This document shows positions 1 to 7,110 of a stretch of DNA of 64,000 bases, one piece after another. The notes beneath the pieces are model-generated. The model was not told where the DNA came from, did no database searches, and worked only from the letters and a program-made list of their open reading frames with translations. Every line of letters starts with the position of its first letter. Positions within the stretch are counted from its first letter, which is position 1. The position numbers and the translations under genes were made by a program. This DNA is from Bradyrhizobium jicamae (GTDB lineage: Bacteria > Pseudomonadota > Alphaproteobacteria > Rhizobiales > Xanthobacteraceae), in NCBI RefSeq assembly GCF_018130215.1, contig NZ_JAFCKQ010000016.1:62001-126000 (forward strand), given 5' to 3'.

Positions 1-850
1 CGCCCGTCTCCTGGTACGATCCGGTTCGCGCGTGGACGTATTCGAGCGCACCCTTCGGGATCAAGCGGCTCTGGTCCTTGTCGATGTAATAACTGAGCTC
101 GCTGATCGCACCGTCGAGCCGCGCGTTGTAGCCCGCGGTCGCAAGGCCGAGGCCGGTGTCGCGGCTGGAGTTGATATTGCCGAAGCCGTGCACCAGCGCC
201 ACCGCCCAGGTCCACGGCCCCTTGTCGAGCGAAGCCGTGAAGCCGAACTGGGTGAGATCGAGCGTGGCCGATTGCAGCGCCAGCGGCACGTCGATCGCGG
301 TGCGGCTCTGGTCGATCGAGAAGCCGATGTTGACGCCGGGCGCGACCCGCGCGCCGATCCCGGCGACGCCGCCCCAGGTTGTCCTGGTGTCGCCGACATA
401 GCCGCCGGTCGCGCCTGTTGTCATCGAGATTCCGTAACCTTCGACCCAGCTGCGGTAGACCGGACCATCCGTGCTCTCGGATGCGCCGCCCCCGCCGGGA
501 TTGGTACGCGACATCCGGTTGAACCCGTTCGAGGCCTGGTTGCCGAGCCGTTCCAGGAAGTTGCTGCCGAGATTGGTGACGGTCGAGGAAGCCGAGACGT
601 CGGCATTGATCATGGTCTGCGTCGGGCTCGGAGCCGGCATCGGGCTGGGAGACGGCGTGGGCGTGACTGTTGGTGTCGGCGTGGGCGTTGGTGACGGCGT
701 CGTGGTCGGTGTTGGTGTCGGCGTCGGGCTCTGCGCACGGACCGGCGAGGCCATCGCGACGGCCAACAGGGCGACGAGCCCGGCGAGGCGCGCGAGACCG
801 CGGGCACTTCCGGTCAGTCCTGCGCACGAACGGCGCGATAGGCGGCACAT
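1..850 (-). CDS. Autotransporter-like outer-membrane beta-barrel protein (3' end beyond window)
   Basis: The minus-strand frame is open from an ATG at 850 to the window edge, giving at least 283 residues. It begins with a signal peptide of about 39 residues (basic start, hydrophobic Leu/Ala/Val core, VRA-Q cleavage). A low-complexity Thr/Ser-Pro linker follows at residues 41-77. After it comes sequence typical of an autotransporter translocator: a segment starting TMINADVSASSTV, then alternating aromatic/hydrophobic strands such as YRSWVEGYGI, TWGGVAGIGARV and WTWAVALVHGFG. The linker runs straight into the barrel, so there is no room for a large N-terminal passenger. The final strands lie outside the window. 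The family call rests on the strand pattern and is an inference. Start choice is supported by the signal peptide. Confidence 0.75.
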   Translation of the reverse strand, partial: MCRLSRRSCAGLTGSARGLARLAGLVALLAVAMASPVRAQSPTPTPTPTTTPSPTPTPTPTVTPTPSPSPMPAPSPTQTMINADVSASSTVTNLGSNFLERLGNQASNGFNRMSRTNPGGGGASESTDGPVYRSWVEGYGISMTTGATGGYVGDTRTTWGGVAGIGARVAPGVNIGFSIDQSRTAIDVPLALQSATLDLTQFGFTASLDKGPWTWAVALVHGFGNINSSRDTGLGLATAGYNARLDGAISELSYYIDKDQSRLIPKGALEYVHARTGSYQETG

Positions 851-1302
851 GCGATCAGGCCCCAGGGAGCAGCGTGCGGCGCGAAATACGCGGACGGCCG
901 ATACGGCTCTGCGTGATTTGCTCGCACTTCCCGAAGAGCGTCAACGCCCCGCGCCATCGGCCGATGGCCGAACGCCGGGAGCTGTTGTCCGGTTGCCACA
1001 GGTGGCGATTGCATCGCCACATCCTGCAGGGGCACGCCGCAGCCTTGCTAAGGCGCAATTTTCGTGTTGCAATCCGTTCACAATCGGATTGCGGCCGTTC
1101 GACTATGCGTTTCGCGACGTTGAGATCCAAGGTTTCGAGGGGCGACCCTTCGAGCGACAAGACTTCGGACTTGAAGACTCGAGACTTGAACACTGCGGAC
1201 CTGAAGACTCGGGAATTGAACAGACACCCGGAAGCCCGCTTGTGGCGTGGCACGTGCAAAACGTGGCCGCGTCTTTTTTATATCCAGACTGGGAGAGAGG
1301 CG
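851..1302. other. Intergenic region before the cold-shock gene
   Basis: This 452-bp gap separates the divergent autotransporter gene and the cold-shock gene. It holds a 4 x 15-bp tandem repeat at 1162-1221 (listed separately) and the purine-rich ribosome-binding site GGGAGAGAGG just before the cold-shock ATG. A frame is open upstream of and in phase with the cold-shock gene, but nothing in it looks like conserved protein. I could not assign a convincing promoter. Confidence 0.6.
1162..1221. repeat. Four tandem 15-bp repeats upstream of the cold-shock gene
   Basis: Four consecutive 15-mers at 1162-1176, 1177-1191, 1192-1206 and 1207-1221 share the pattern ACT-CGGACTTGAA-(G/C). Units 1 and 3 end in GAAG and units 2 and 4 end in GAAC, which suggests a 30-bp higher-order unit. 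The array ends about 80 bp before the cold-shock start codon, within its probable promoter or leader. Function is unknown. Confidence 0.85.
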
Positions 1303-1506
1303 ATGCCGAAGGGTACCGTCAAGTGGTTCAACCCGACCAAGGGTTACGGGTTCATCAAGCCGGCCGTCGGAGACAAGGACGTGTTCGTCCATATCTCCGC
1401 CGTCGAGCGCGCGGGGCTTTCCACGCTCAACGAAAACCAGACGGTCGAATACGAGTTGGTGGAGAACCGCGGCAAGTCATCAGCGGAAAATCTCAAGGTG
1501 CACTGA
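1303..1506 (+). CDS. Cold-shock protein (CspA family)
   Basis: This 67-residue protein is a single cold-shock domain, an OB-fold that binds single-stranded RNA and DNA. It opens MPKGTVKWFNPTKGYGFI and carries both nucleic-acid-binding motifs: RNP1-like KGYGFI and RNP2-like DVFVHIS at about residues 27-33. Length is normal for the family (65-70 residues). The start is set by the conserved N-terminus and the GGGAGAGAGG ribosome-binding site a few bases upstream. The gene converges with purN, and a GC-rich hairpin lies between them. Members act as RNA chaperones in cold or growth-phase adaptation. Bradyrhizobium carries several paralogues, so I give no number. Confidence 0.97.
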   Translation: MPKGTVKWFNPTKGYGFIKPAVGDKDVFVHISAVERAGLSTLNENQTVEYELVENRGKSSAENLKVH

Positions 1507-1539
1507 ACGGCAGCGGCGGCGAAGGCTGTCGTGACGTCT

Positions 1540-1573
1540 CCCCCGGCCGCATCACCCCGGGGGTCGTGTTTTT
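1540..1573. terminator. Hairpin between convergent csp and purN
   Basis: CCCCCGG at 1540-1546 pairs perfectly with CCGGGGG at 1557-1563 around a 10-nt loop. It is followed by a T-rich stretch (TCGTGTTTTT), so it reads as an intrinsic terminator for the cold-shock gene. It may also act on purN transcripts arriving from the other side. Confidence 0.75.
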
Positions 1574-1586
1574 GCGTGCCCGCGCG

Positions 1587-2240
1587 CTAGCGCACAGCCG
1601 GCGCAATCAGCGTGCTGTTCGACGCGGCGCTGTCCAGCGTCCGGCAGTGATCGCCGTCCAGCCTGAGCCTGCCGCTGGCCAGCAGCCGCAGCGCCTCGGG
1701 ATAGATCCGATGCTCGATCGTGATGACGCGCGCTGCCAGCGTGTCAGGCGTGTCGTCGTCTGCCACGGTGACCGCCCCCTGCATCACGATCGGCCCCGCG
1801 TCGGTTTCCGGGATCACGAAATGCACCGTCGCGCCGGAGAGCTTGACACCCGCACGCAAGGCCTGGCCGTGCGGATCCAGGCCAGGGAAGCACGGCAGCA
1901 GCGAGGGATGGATGTTGAGCATCCGCCCGTACCAGGCCCGCGCGAACTCGGCGGTGAACAGCCGCATGAAGCCGCCGAGGCAGATCAGCTCGACGCGGTT
2001 CTCGTCCAGCGTCCGCTGCAGCACCGCCTCGAAGGCGGCGCGGTCCTTGCCGAACGGCTTGCTCTCGATCACGACGGTCGGAACGCCTCCGGCGACGGCC
2101 CGCTCCAGCCCCGGCGCGTTGGCACGATTGGAGATCACGACGGCGATCTCGGCCGGAAAATCCGGCGCCTTGGCGGCCTCGATCAGCGCGGCCATGTTGG
2201 AGCCGCGGCCGGAGATCAGGATGGCGACGCGGCGCTTCAT
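1587..2240 (-). CDS. purN: Phosphoribosylglycinamide formyltransferase
   Basis: PurN transfers a formyl group from 10-formyl-THF to GAR, the third step of de novo purine synthesis. The 217-residue product starts MKRRVAILISGRGSNMAALI, which carries the GRGSN phosphate-binding loop. It also has the formyltransferase signature around NIHPSLLPCFPG and the catalytic-loop motif VHFVIPETDAGPI. The frame stays open upstream, but the ATG at 2240 fits the family N-terminus. It overlaps the end of purM by 4 bp, so the two are translationally coupled in a purM-purN operon. Confidence 0.97.
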   Translation of the reverse strand: MKRRVAILISGRGSNMAALIEAAKAPDFPAEIAVVISNRANAPGLERAVAGGVPTVVIESKPFGKDRAAFEAVLQRTLDENRVELICLGGFMRLFTAEFARAWYGRMLNIHPSLLPCFPGLDPHGQALRAGVKLSGATVHFVIPETDAGPIVMQGAVTVADDDTPDTLAARVITIEHRIYPEALRLLASGRLRLDGDHCRTLDSAASNSTLIAPAVR

Positions 2241-3316
2241 CGCGAGAGATCGAGACGACCGTGATAGACCACGCGATGCTCGCCTTTGGCCTCGATCACC
2301 TCGCCAAGCAGCGCCACGGTCTCGCCGCTGGCGGCGAAGGCTTCGGTCACTTGCTCGACGGCGTCGGCCTTGACGATCGCGATCATGCCGATGCCGCAAT
2401 TGAACGTGCGCAGCAGTTCGAGCTCGGAAATGCCGCCCTGCTCGGCCAGCCACTTGAACACCGGCAACACCGGCAGCCGCGCCAGATCGATGCCGACGCC
2501 GAGGTGCTTGGGAAGCACGCGCGGAATGTTGTCGGTGAAGCCGCCGCCGGTGATGTGCGCGAGCCCCTTCACCGCGCCGGTCTCGCGGATCGCGCGCAGG
2601 CAGGATTTCACGTAGAGCCGCGTCGGCGTCAGCAGCGCCGCGCCGAGCGTCATGACGGGCGAGAACGGCGCAGGCGCATCGTAGGTGAGTCCGGAGTTTT
2701 CGACGATCCGCCGCACCAGCGAATAGCCGTTGGAGTGGACGCCCGAGGACGCCAAGCCGATCACCGCATCGCCGACCGTGATATCGGCGCTCGGCAACAG
2801 CGTGCCGCGCTCGGCGGCGCCGACGGCAAAGCCGCCGAGGTCGTAATCGCCATCCTTGTAGAGGCCCGGCATCTCGGCGGTCTCGCCGCCGATCAGCGCG
2901 CAGCCGGATTCCCGGCAGCCTTCCGCGATGCCGGCGACGATCGCTGCGGTGGCCTCGGGATCGAGCTTGCCGCAGGCAAAATAGTCGAGGAAGAACAACG
3001 GTTCCGCGCCCTGCACGACGAGGTCGTTGACCGACATCGCGACCAGGTCGATGCCGATGCCGCCATGGATGTTGGTCTCGATTGCGATCTTCAGCTTGGT
3101 GCCGACGCCGTCGGTCGCAGCCACCAGCACCGGATCCTTGAAGCCGGCCGCCTTGAGATCGAACAATCCGCCGAAGCCGCCGATCTCGGCGTCCGCCCCG
3201 GGGCGGGCGGTCGCCCGCACCATCGGCTTGATCAGATCGACCAGACGATTGCCAGCATCGATATCGACGCCAGAATCCGCGTAGGTGAGCCCGTTTTTGC
3301 GCTCGGTCATGCCCAA
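2237..3316 (-). CDS. purM: Phosphoribosylformylglycinamidine cyclo-ligase (AIR synthetase)
   Basis: PurM closes the imidazole ring of aminoimidazole ribotide using ATP, step five of purine synthesis. The 359-residue protein has the typical N-terminal TYADSGVDIDAGN motif and the conserved DGVGTKLKIA segment at roughly residues 69-78. GGETAEMPG follows near residue 140 and HITGGGFTDNIPRVLP near residue 255. An in-frame ATG two codons inside (3310) is an equally plausible start. It is the first gene of the coupled purM-purN pair and diverges from the phosphatidyltransferase gene. Confidence 0.97.
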   Translation of the reverse strand: MGMTERKNGLTYADSGVDIDAGNRLVDLIKPMVRATARPGADAEIGGFGGLFDLKAAGFKDPVLVAATDGVGTKLKIAIETNIHGGIGIDLVAMSVNDLVVQGAEPLFFLDYFACGKLDPEATAAIVAGIAEGCRESGCALIGGETAEMPGLYKDGDYDLGGFAVGAAERGTLLPSADITVGDAVIGLASSGVHSNGYSLVRRIVENSGLTYDAPAPFSPVMTLGAALLTPTRLYVKSCLRAIRETGAVKGLAHITGGGFTDNIPRVLPKHLGVGIDLARLPVLPVFKWLAEQGGISELELLRTFNCGIGMIAIVKADAVEQVTEAFAASGETVALLGEVIEAKGEHRVVYHGRLDLSR

Positions 3317-3469
3317 TTCCAGATGATCAGGGGCTGGTTACGAGGAATTCCGCCCCCGCGCAATGGCTCGCGGCCCAGCTGCCACGATACTATGTAGATA
3401 ACACCCGGCCGCTGCTGAAAAGAGCCGGATATCGAGTAAAATCAGGCTTCTAGCCGGGAAGCGACCAAG

Positions 3470-4012
3470 TTGAGTATTCCGAACATCATTACCATCGCCC
3501 GCATCATCTTGGTGCCGGTGATCGTCTGGGCCATCGTCTCCAGCCAGATGGAGATCGCATTCGCGATCTTCGTGATCGCCGGTGTCTCGGACGCGGTCGA
3601 CGGCTTCCTGGCCAAGCGCTTCAACATGACGAGCGAGCTCGGCGCCCTGCTCGATCCGCTCGCCGACAAGGCCCTGCTGGTCTCGATCTATATCGCGCTC
3701 GGAATCTGGGGCGCCGTGCCGCGCTGGATCGTGATCCTCGTCGTCTCGCGCGACATCATGATCGTCGCAGCCGTGATAGTGTCATGGTTGTTCGACAAGC
3801 CGGTTGAAATGAAACCGCTGATGGTGTCGAAGCTCAATACGGTGGCGCAGGTCGCGTTCGCCGCATTGGTGCTGGCCTCGCTCGGCTTCGGCTTCGAACC
3901 GCACCCCTACGACGTGATCCTGATGGGATTGGTCACGGTGTTTACTCTGGGTTCGGTGTCGCTCTATCTCGTGGAGTGGATCCGGCACATGAGCACGATC
4001 GAAGCCCGGTAG
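3470..4012 (+). CDS. CDP-alcohol phosphatidyltransferase family protein
   Basis: This is an integral membrane enzyme that moves a phosphatidyl group from CDP-diacylglycerol to an alcohol. The family signature (D-x2-DG-x2-A-R/K...G-x3-D-x3-D) appears as SDAVDGFLAKRF then ELGALLDPLADK at about residues 40-68. The 180 residues contain four to six hydrophobic helices. The start codon is TTG, chosen because the protein then begins MSIPNIITIARI, the usual N-terminus of PgsA-like enzymes. The sequence alone does not say whether the product is phosphatidylglycerol phosphate or another lipid, so no symbol is given. hdaA follows, separated by a palindromic repeat. Confidence 0.9.
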   Translation: MSIPNIITIARIILVPVIVWAIVSSQMEIAFAIFVIAGVSDAVDGFLAKRFNMTSELGALLDPLADKALLVSIYIALGIWGAVPRWIVILVVSRDIMIVAAVIVSWLFDKPVEMKPLMVSKLNTVAQVAFAALVLASLGFGFEPHPYDVILMGLVTVFTLGSVSLYLVEWIRHMSTIEAR

Positions 4013-4059
4013 AGCTGTTCCGGAAAAGTGGAGGCCGGTTTTCCGAAGAATTCATGCTC
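4012..4059. repeat. Degenerate palindromic repeat (GAGC...GGAAAA...TTTTCC...GCTC type)
   Basis: GAGC at 4012-4015 pairs with GCTC at 4056-4059, and inside them CGGAAAA (4021-4027) pairs with TTTTCCG (4039-4045). The layout matches a dispersed ~48-bp palindrome I remember from Bradyrhizobium and Rhodopseudomonas intergenic regions, here with mutated arms. It begins at the last base of the phosphatidyltransferase stop codon. A second family member lies at 9535-9581. Confidence 0.7.
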
Positions 4060-4083
4060 AAACAAGGTGTTTTGGAGACTTGC

Positions 4084-4761
4084 GTGGCAGGCAGCGTTCA
4101 ACCTCGTCAATTGGCCTTGGCATTGCCGCACGAGGAGAAACTGACCCGCGACGACTTCCTCGAGGGACCGGCCAATGAGGCCGCGCTGGCGCTGATCGAC
4201 CGCTGGCCCGACTGGCCGAACCGCATCATGCTGCTGGTCGGAGCGGAGGGCTCCGGCAAGAGCCATCTCGCCGCAATCTGGGCTGAGCTATCGGGTGCGC
4301 GCGCGACCTCGGCACGGGCGTTGACGGCCGAGACGGTGCCAGCAGCGCTCGCCACCGGCGCGCTGGTCGTGGAAGACCTGAGACCCGCGGAGTTCGACGA
4401 ACGCGCGATGTTCCACCTGATGAATCTCGCTCGGCAGGACGAGGCCTTCGTGCTGATGACGGCGCGCATTCCCCCTTCCGCCTTCGAGATCGAGCTGCGT
4501 GACCTGCGCTCGCGGCTGCGCGCGGTGCCGACGGTGGTGCTGCTGGCGCCAGACGACATGGTGTTTCGCGGCCTGATCCTGAAATTCTGCGCCGACCGCC
4601 AGATGAGCGTGGACGAATCGGTCGTGAGCTACTTGACCAACCGGATCGAGCGTTCCTATGCGGCGGTCCGGCAGGCGGTCGAATTGCTCGACACCGAGGC
4701 GCTGCGGCAAGGCCGACCGGTGACGCGCGCGCTGGCGGCCGAGCTGCTGCGCGATGCATGA
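4084..4761 (+). CDS. hdaA: DnaA-family regulatory ATPase HdaA
   Basis: HdaA proteins pair with the sliding clamp to convert DnaA-ATP to DnaA-ADP and prevent over-initiation of replication. The protein is 225 residues from a GTG start and begins with the clamp-binding-like stretch QLALALPH. Walker A GAEGSGKS is at about residues 53-60, a Walker-B-like VVEDL near residue 98, and an arginine-rich DLRSRLRAVP segment near 145. The DnaA DNA-binding domain is absent, as expected. An in-frame ATG at 4054 lies inside the palindromic repeat, while the GTG at 4084 has GGAG six bases upstream, so GTG is preferred. The family call is firm; regulatory behaviour is inferred from homologues. Confidence 0.88.
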   Translation: MAGSVQPRQLALALPHEEKLTRDDFLEGPANEAALALIDRWPDWPNRIMLLVGAEGSGKSHLAAIWAELSGARATSARALTAETVPAALATGALVVEDLRPAEFDERAMFHLMNLARQDEAFVLMTARIPPSAFEIELRDLRSRLRAVPTVVLLAPDDMVFRGLILKFCADRQMSVDESVVSYLTNRIERSYAAVRQAVELLDTEALRQGRPVTRALAAELLRDA

Positions 4762-4801
4762 GCCGGCTGCCGGCTTGACGCGCCAAGCGGGCGGCACATC
4801 A

Positions 4802-4830
4802 ATGTCATCGAAACGTCATCGCAATATCAC
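4802..4830 (+). promoter_or_regulatory. Pho-box-like array upstream of ppk
   Basis: Three half-sites spaced exactly 11 bp apart read ATGTCAT (4802-4808), ACGTCAT (4813-4819) and ATATCAC (4824-4830). This matches the PhoB box layout of two 7-bp TGTCAT-type repeats with 4-bp spacers. It lies 64 bp before the ppk ATG. ppk is a known Pho-regulon member in other proteobacteria; control here is inferred. Confidence 0.7.
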
Positions 4831-4893
4831 ATGGTTTGAGCGGCCCTCGGCTAGACCACCCGGGCCGCCTGCCCAAAATTGGATCACCACTTG

Positions 4894-7098
4894 ATGGACT
4901 CGGCACAAGTTACTGAAATCAAAGAAAAAGATGTGGAAGTCGCACCGCTCCCCGCGATCGCGACCAGCCCCGAGCGATTCATCAATCGCGAGCTCTCCTG
5001 GCTGCATTTCAATCGCCGGGTGCTCGAGGAATCGGTCAATCCCGGCCATCCCGTGCTGGAGCGCGTCCGGTTCCTGTCGATTTCAGCGAATAACCTCGAC
5101 GAGTTCTTCATGGTCCGCGTCGCCGGCATCAAGGCGCAGGTTCGCGAAGGCATTCCCGAGCGCAGCCCGGACGGCCTGCTGCCGGCCGAGCAGCTCGTCA
5201 TGATCAACAAGACGGTGTCGCAGCTCGCCTCCGACCAGCAGGCGATCTGGAGCGACCTGCGCGCGATCCTGTCCGGGGTCGGCATCCAGCTCGTCGACGC
5301 GCGCGACGTCACCAAATCCGAGCGGACCTGGATCGAGGATCACTTCCTCCACAACATCTTCCCGCTGCTGACGCCGCTGGCGATCGACCCGGCCCACCCG
5401 TTCCCGTTCATCCCGAATCTCGGCTTCACGGTTGCGCTGCATCTGTCCCGGACCTCCGACGGCAAGCCGATGAACGCCCTGATCCGCATGCCCGGCAAGA
5501 TCGACCGCTTCATCCGCATCCCGTCCGCGAAGGAAGGCGGCGCGGTGCGGTTGATCACGCTGGAACAGGCCACCGGCCTGTTCATTGGCCGCCTGTTCCC
5601 CGGCTACACCGTCAAGGGCCAGGGCGCGTTCCGCATCATCAGGGACTCCGAGCTCGAAATCGAGGAAGAGGCCGAAGACCTCGTTCGCCTGTTCGAAACC
5701 GCACTCAAGCGCCGCCGGCGCGGATCGGTGATCCGGCTCGAGATCGAGGCCAAGATGCCGGAAGAGCTGCGCATCTTCGTGCAGCACGCGCTGTCGGCCG
5801 CCGACGACGAGGTGTTCCTGGTCGACGGCGTGCTCGCGATGAACGAGCTCTCGCAGCTGACGCGCCTCGATCGGCCCGACCTCGAATTCCCGCCCTATGT
5901 GCCGCGCCATCCCGAGCGGGTGCGCGACCATGGCGGCGACATCTTCGCGGCCATCAGGCAGAAGGACCTCGTGGTCCATCACCCCTATGAATCCTTCGAC
6001 GTCGTTGTGCAGTTCCTGCAGCAGGCGGCGCGCGATCCCGACGTGGTCGCGATCAAGCAGACGCTCTATCGCACCTCGAACAACTCACCGATCGTGCGTG
6101 CGCTGGCCGAAGCCGCCGAGGCCGGCAAGTCGGTGACCGCGCTGATCGAACTGAAGGCGCGCTTCGACGAGGAGGCCAATATCCGCTGGGCTCGTGACCT
6201 CGAGCGCGCCGGCGTGCAGGTGGTGTACGGCTTCATCGAGCTGAAGACCCACGCCAAGCTGTCGATGGTGGTGCGCCGCGAGGGTGGCAACCTCACCACC
6301 TATGTGCACACCGGCACCGGCAATTATCATCCGGTCACCGCGCGCATCTACACCGACCTGTCCTACTTCACGTCGGATCCGATCATCGGCCGCGATACGG
6401 TGCGCGTATTCAACTACATCACCGGCTATGCCGAGCCGAGCGACATCGAGAAGATGGCGGTGTCGCCGCTGACGCTGCGCAAGCGCATCATCGAACACAT
6501 CCGTGGCGAGATCGCCCACGTCCGGAACGGACGCCCCGGCGCGATCTGGATGAAGATGAACGCACTGGTCGATCCCGACATCATCGACGCGCTTTACGAG
6601 GCTTCGCAGGCCGGCGTCTCGGTCGAACTCGTGGTGCGCGGCATCTGCTGCCTGCGGCCCGGCCTGCCCGGCCTGTCGGAGAACATCCGCGTCAAATCGG
6701 TCATCGGCCGCTTCCTCGAACACGGGCGCGTCTACTGCTTCGGCATGGGGCAAGGCCTGCCGAGCACGAAAGCTGCTGTGTATATCTCGTCCGCCGACAT
6801 GATGCCGCGCAACCTCGACCGACGCGTCGAGGTGCTATGTCCGCTGCAAAATCCCACGGTGCATCAGCAGGTTCTCGAACAGATCATGGTCGCGAACCTG
6901 AAGGACACCGAGCAGAGCTGGCAATTGTTGCCGGATGGATCGTCTACGCGTATGAAGGCCGCGAAAGGCGAAGAGCCTTTCAACCTGCACAACTACTTCA
7001 TGACAAATCCGAGTCTGTCCGGCCGTGGCAAATCTCTCAAGGAATCCTCGCCGCGCCGGCTCACGCGCCGCAACGAACGTCAGCAGCCGTCGGCATAA
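4894..7098 (+). CDS. ppk: Polyphosphate kinase 1
   Basis: PPK1 polymerises the terminal phosphate of ATP into polyphosphate through a phosphohistidine. The 734-residue protein shows the N-terminal domain motif RFINRELSWLHFNRRVLEES. The first catalytic histidine lies in ELKTHAKLSMVVRREGG and the second in LEHGRVYCFGMG, in the phospholipase-D-like C-terminal domains. Length is typical. An in-frame TTG five codons upstream (4879) is possible, but the ATG is preferred. It sits behind a Pho-box-like array and is followed after 12 bp by ppx, so synthesis and degradation enzymes are probably cotranscribed. Confidence 0.97.
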   Translation: MDSAQVTEIKEKDVEVAPLPAIATSPERFINRELSWLHFNRRVLEESVNPGHPVLERVRFLSISANNLDEFFMVRVAGIKAQVREGIPERSPDGLLPAEQLVMINKTVSQLASDQQAIWSDLRAILSGVGIQLVDARDVTKSERTWIEDHFLHNIFPLLTPLAIDPAHPFPFIPNLGFTVALHLSRTSDGKPMNALIRMPGKIDRFIRIPSAKEGGAVRLITLEQATGLFIGRLFPGYTVKGQGAFRIIRDSELEIEEEAEDLVRLFETALKRRRRGSVIRLEIEAKMPEELRIFVQHALSAADDEVFLVDGVLAMNELSQLTRLDRPDLEFPPYVPRHPERVRDHGGDIFAAIRQKDLVVHHPYESFDVVVQFLQQAARDPDVVAIKQTLYRTSNNSPIVRALAEAAEAGKSVTALIELKARFDEEANIRWARDLERAGVQVVYGFIELKTHAKLSMVVRREGGNLTTYVHTGTGNYHPVTARIYTDLSYFTSDPIIGRDTVRVFNYITGYAEPSDIEKMAVSPLTLRKRIIEHIRGEIAHVRNGRPGAIWMKMNALVDPDIIDALYEASQAGVSVELVVRGICCLRPGLPGLSENIRVKSVIGRFLEHGRVYCFGMGQGLPSTKAAVYISSADMMPRNLDRRVEVLCPLQNPTVHQQVLEQIMVANLKDTEQSWQLLPDGSSTRMKAAKGEEPFNLHNYFMTNPSLSGRGKSLKESSPRRLTRRNERQQPSA

Positions 7099-7110
7099 GG
7101 GAACTTCACG

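Noticed and set aside
670..1302. N-terminal extension of the cold-shock protein by 211 residues
   Set aside because: The extra residues are not conserved-looking, cross the autotransporter signal-peptide region antisense, and the cold-shock domain has its own ATG and ribosome-binding site.
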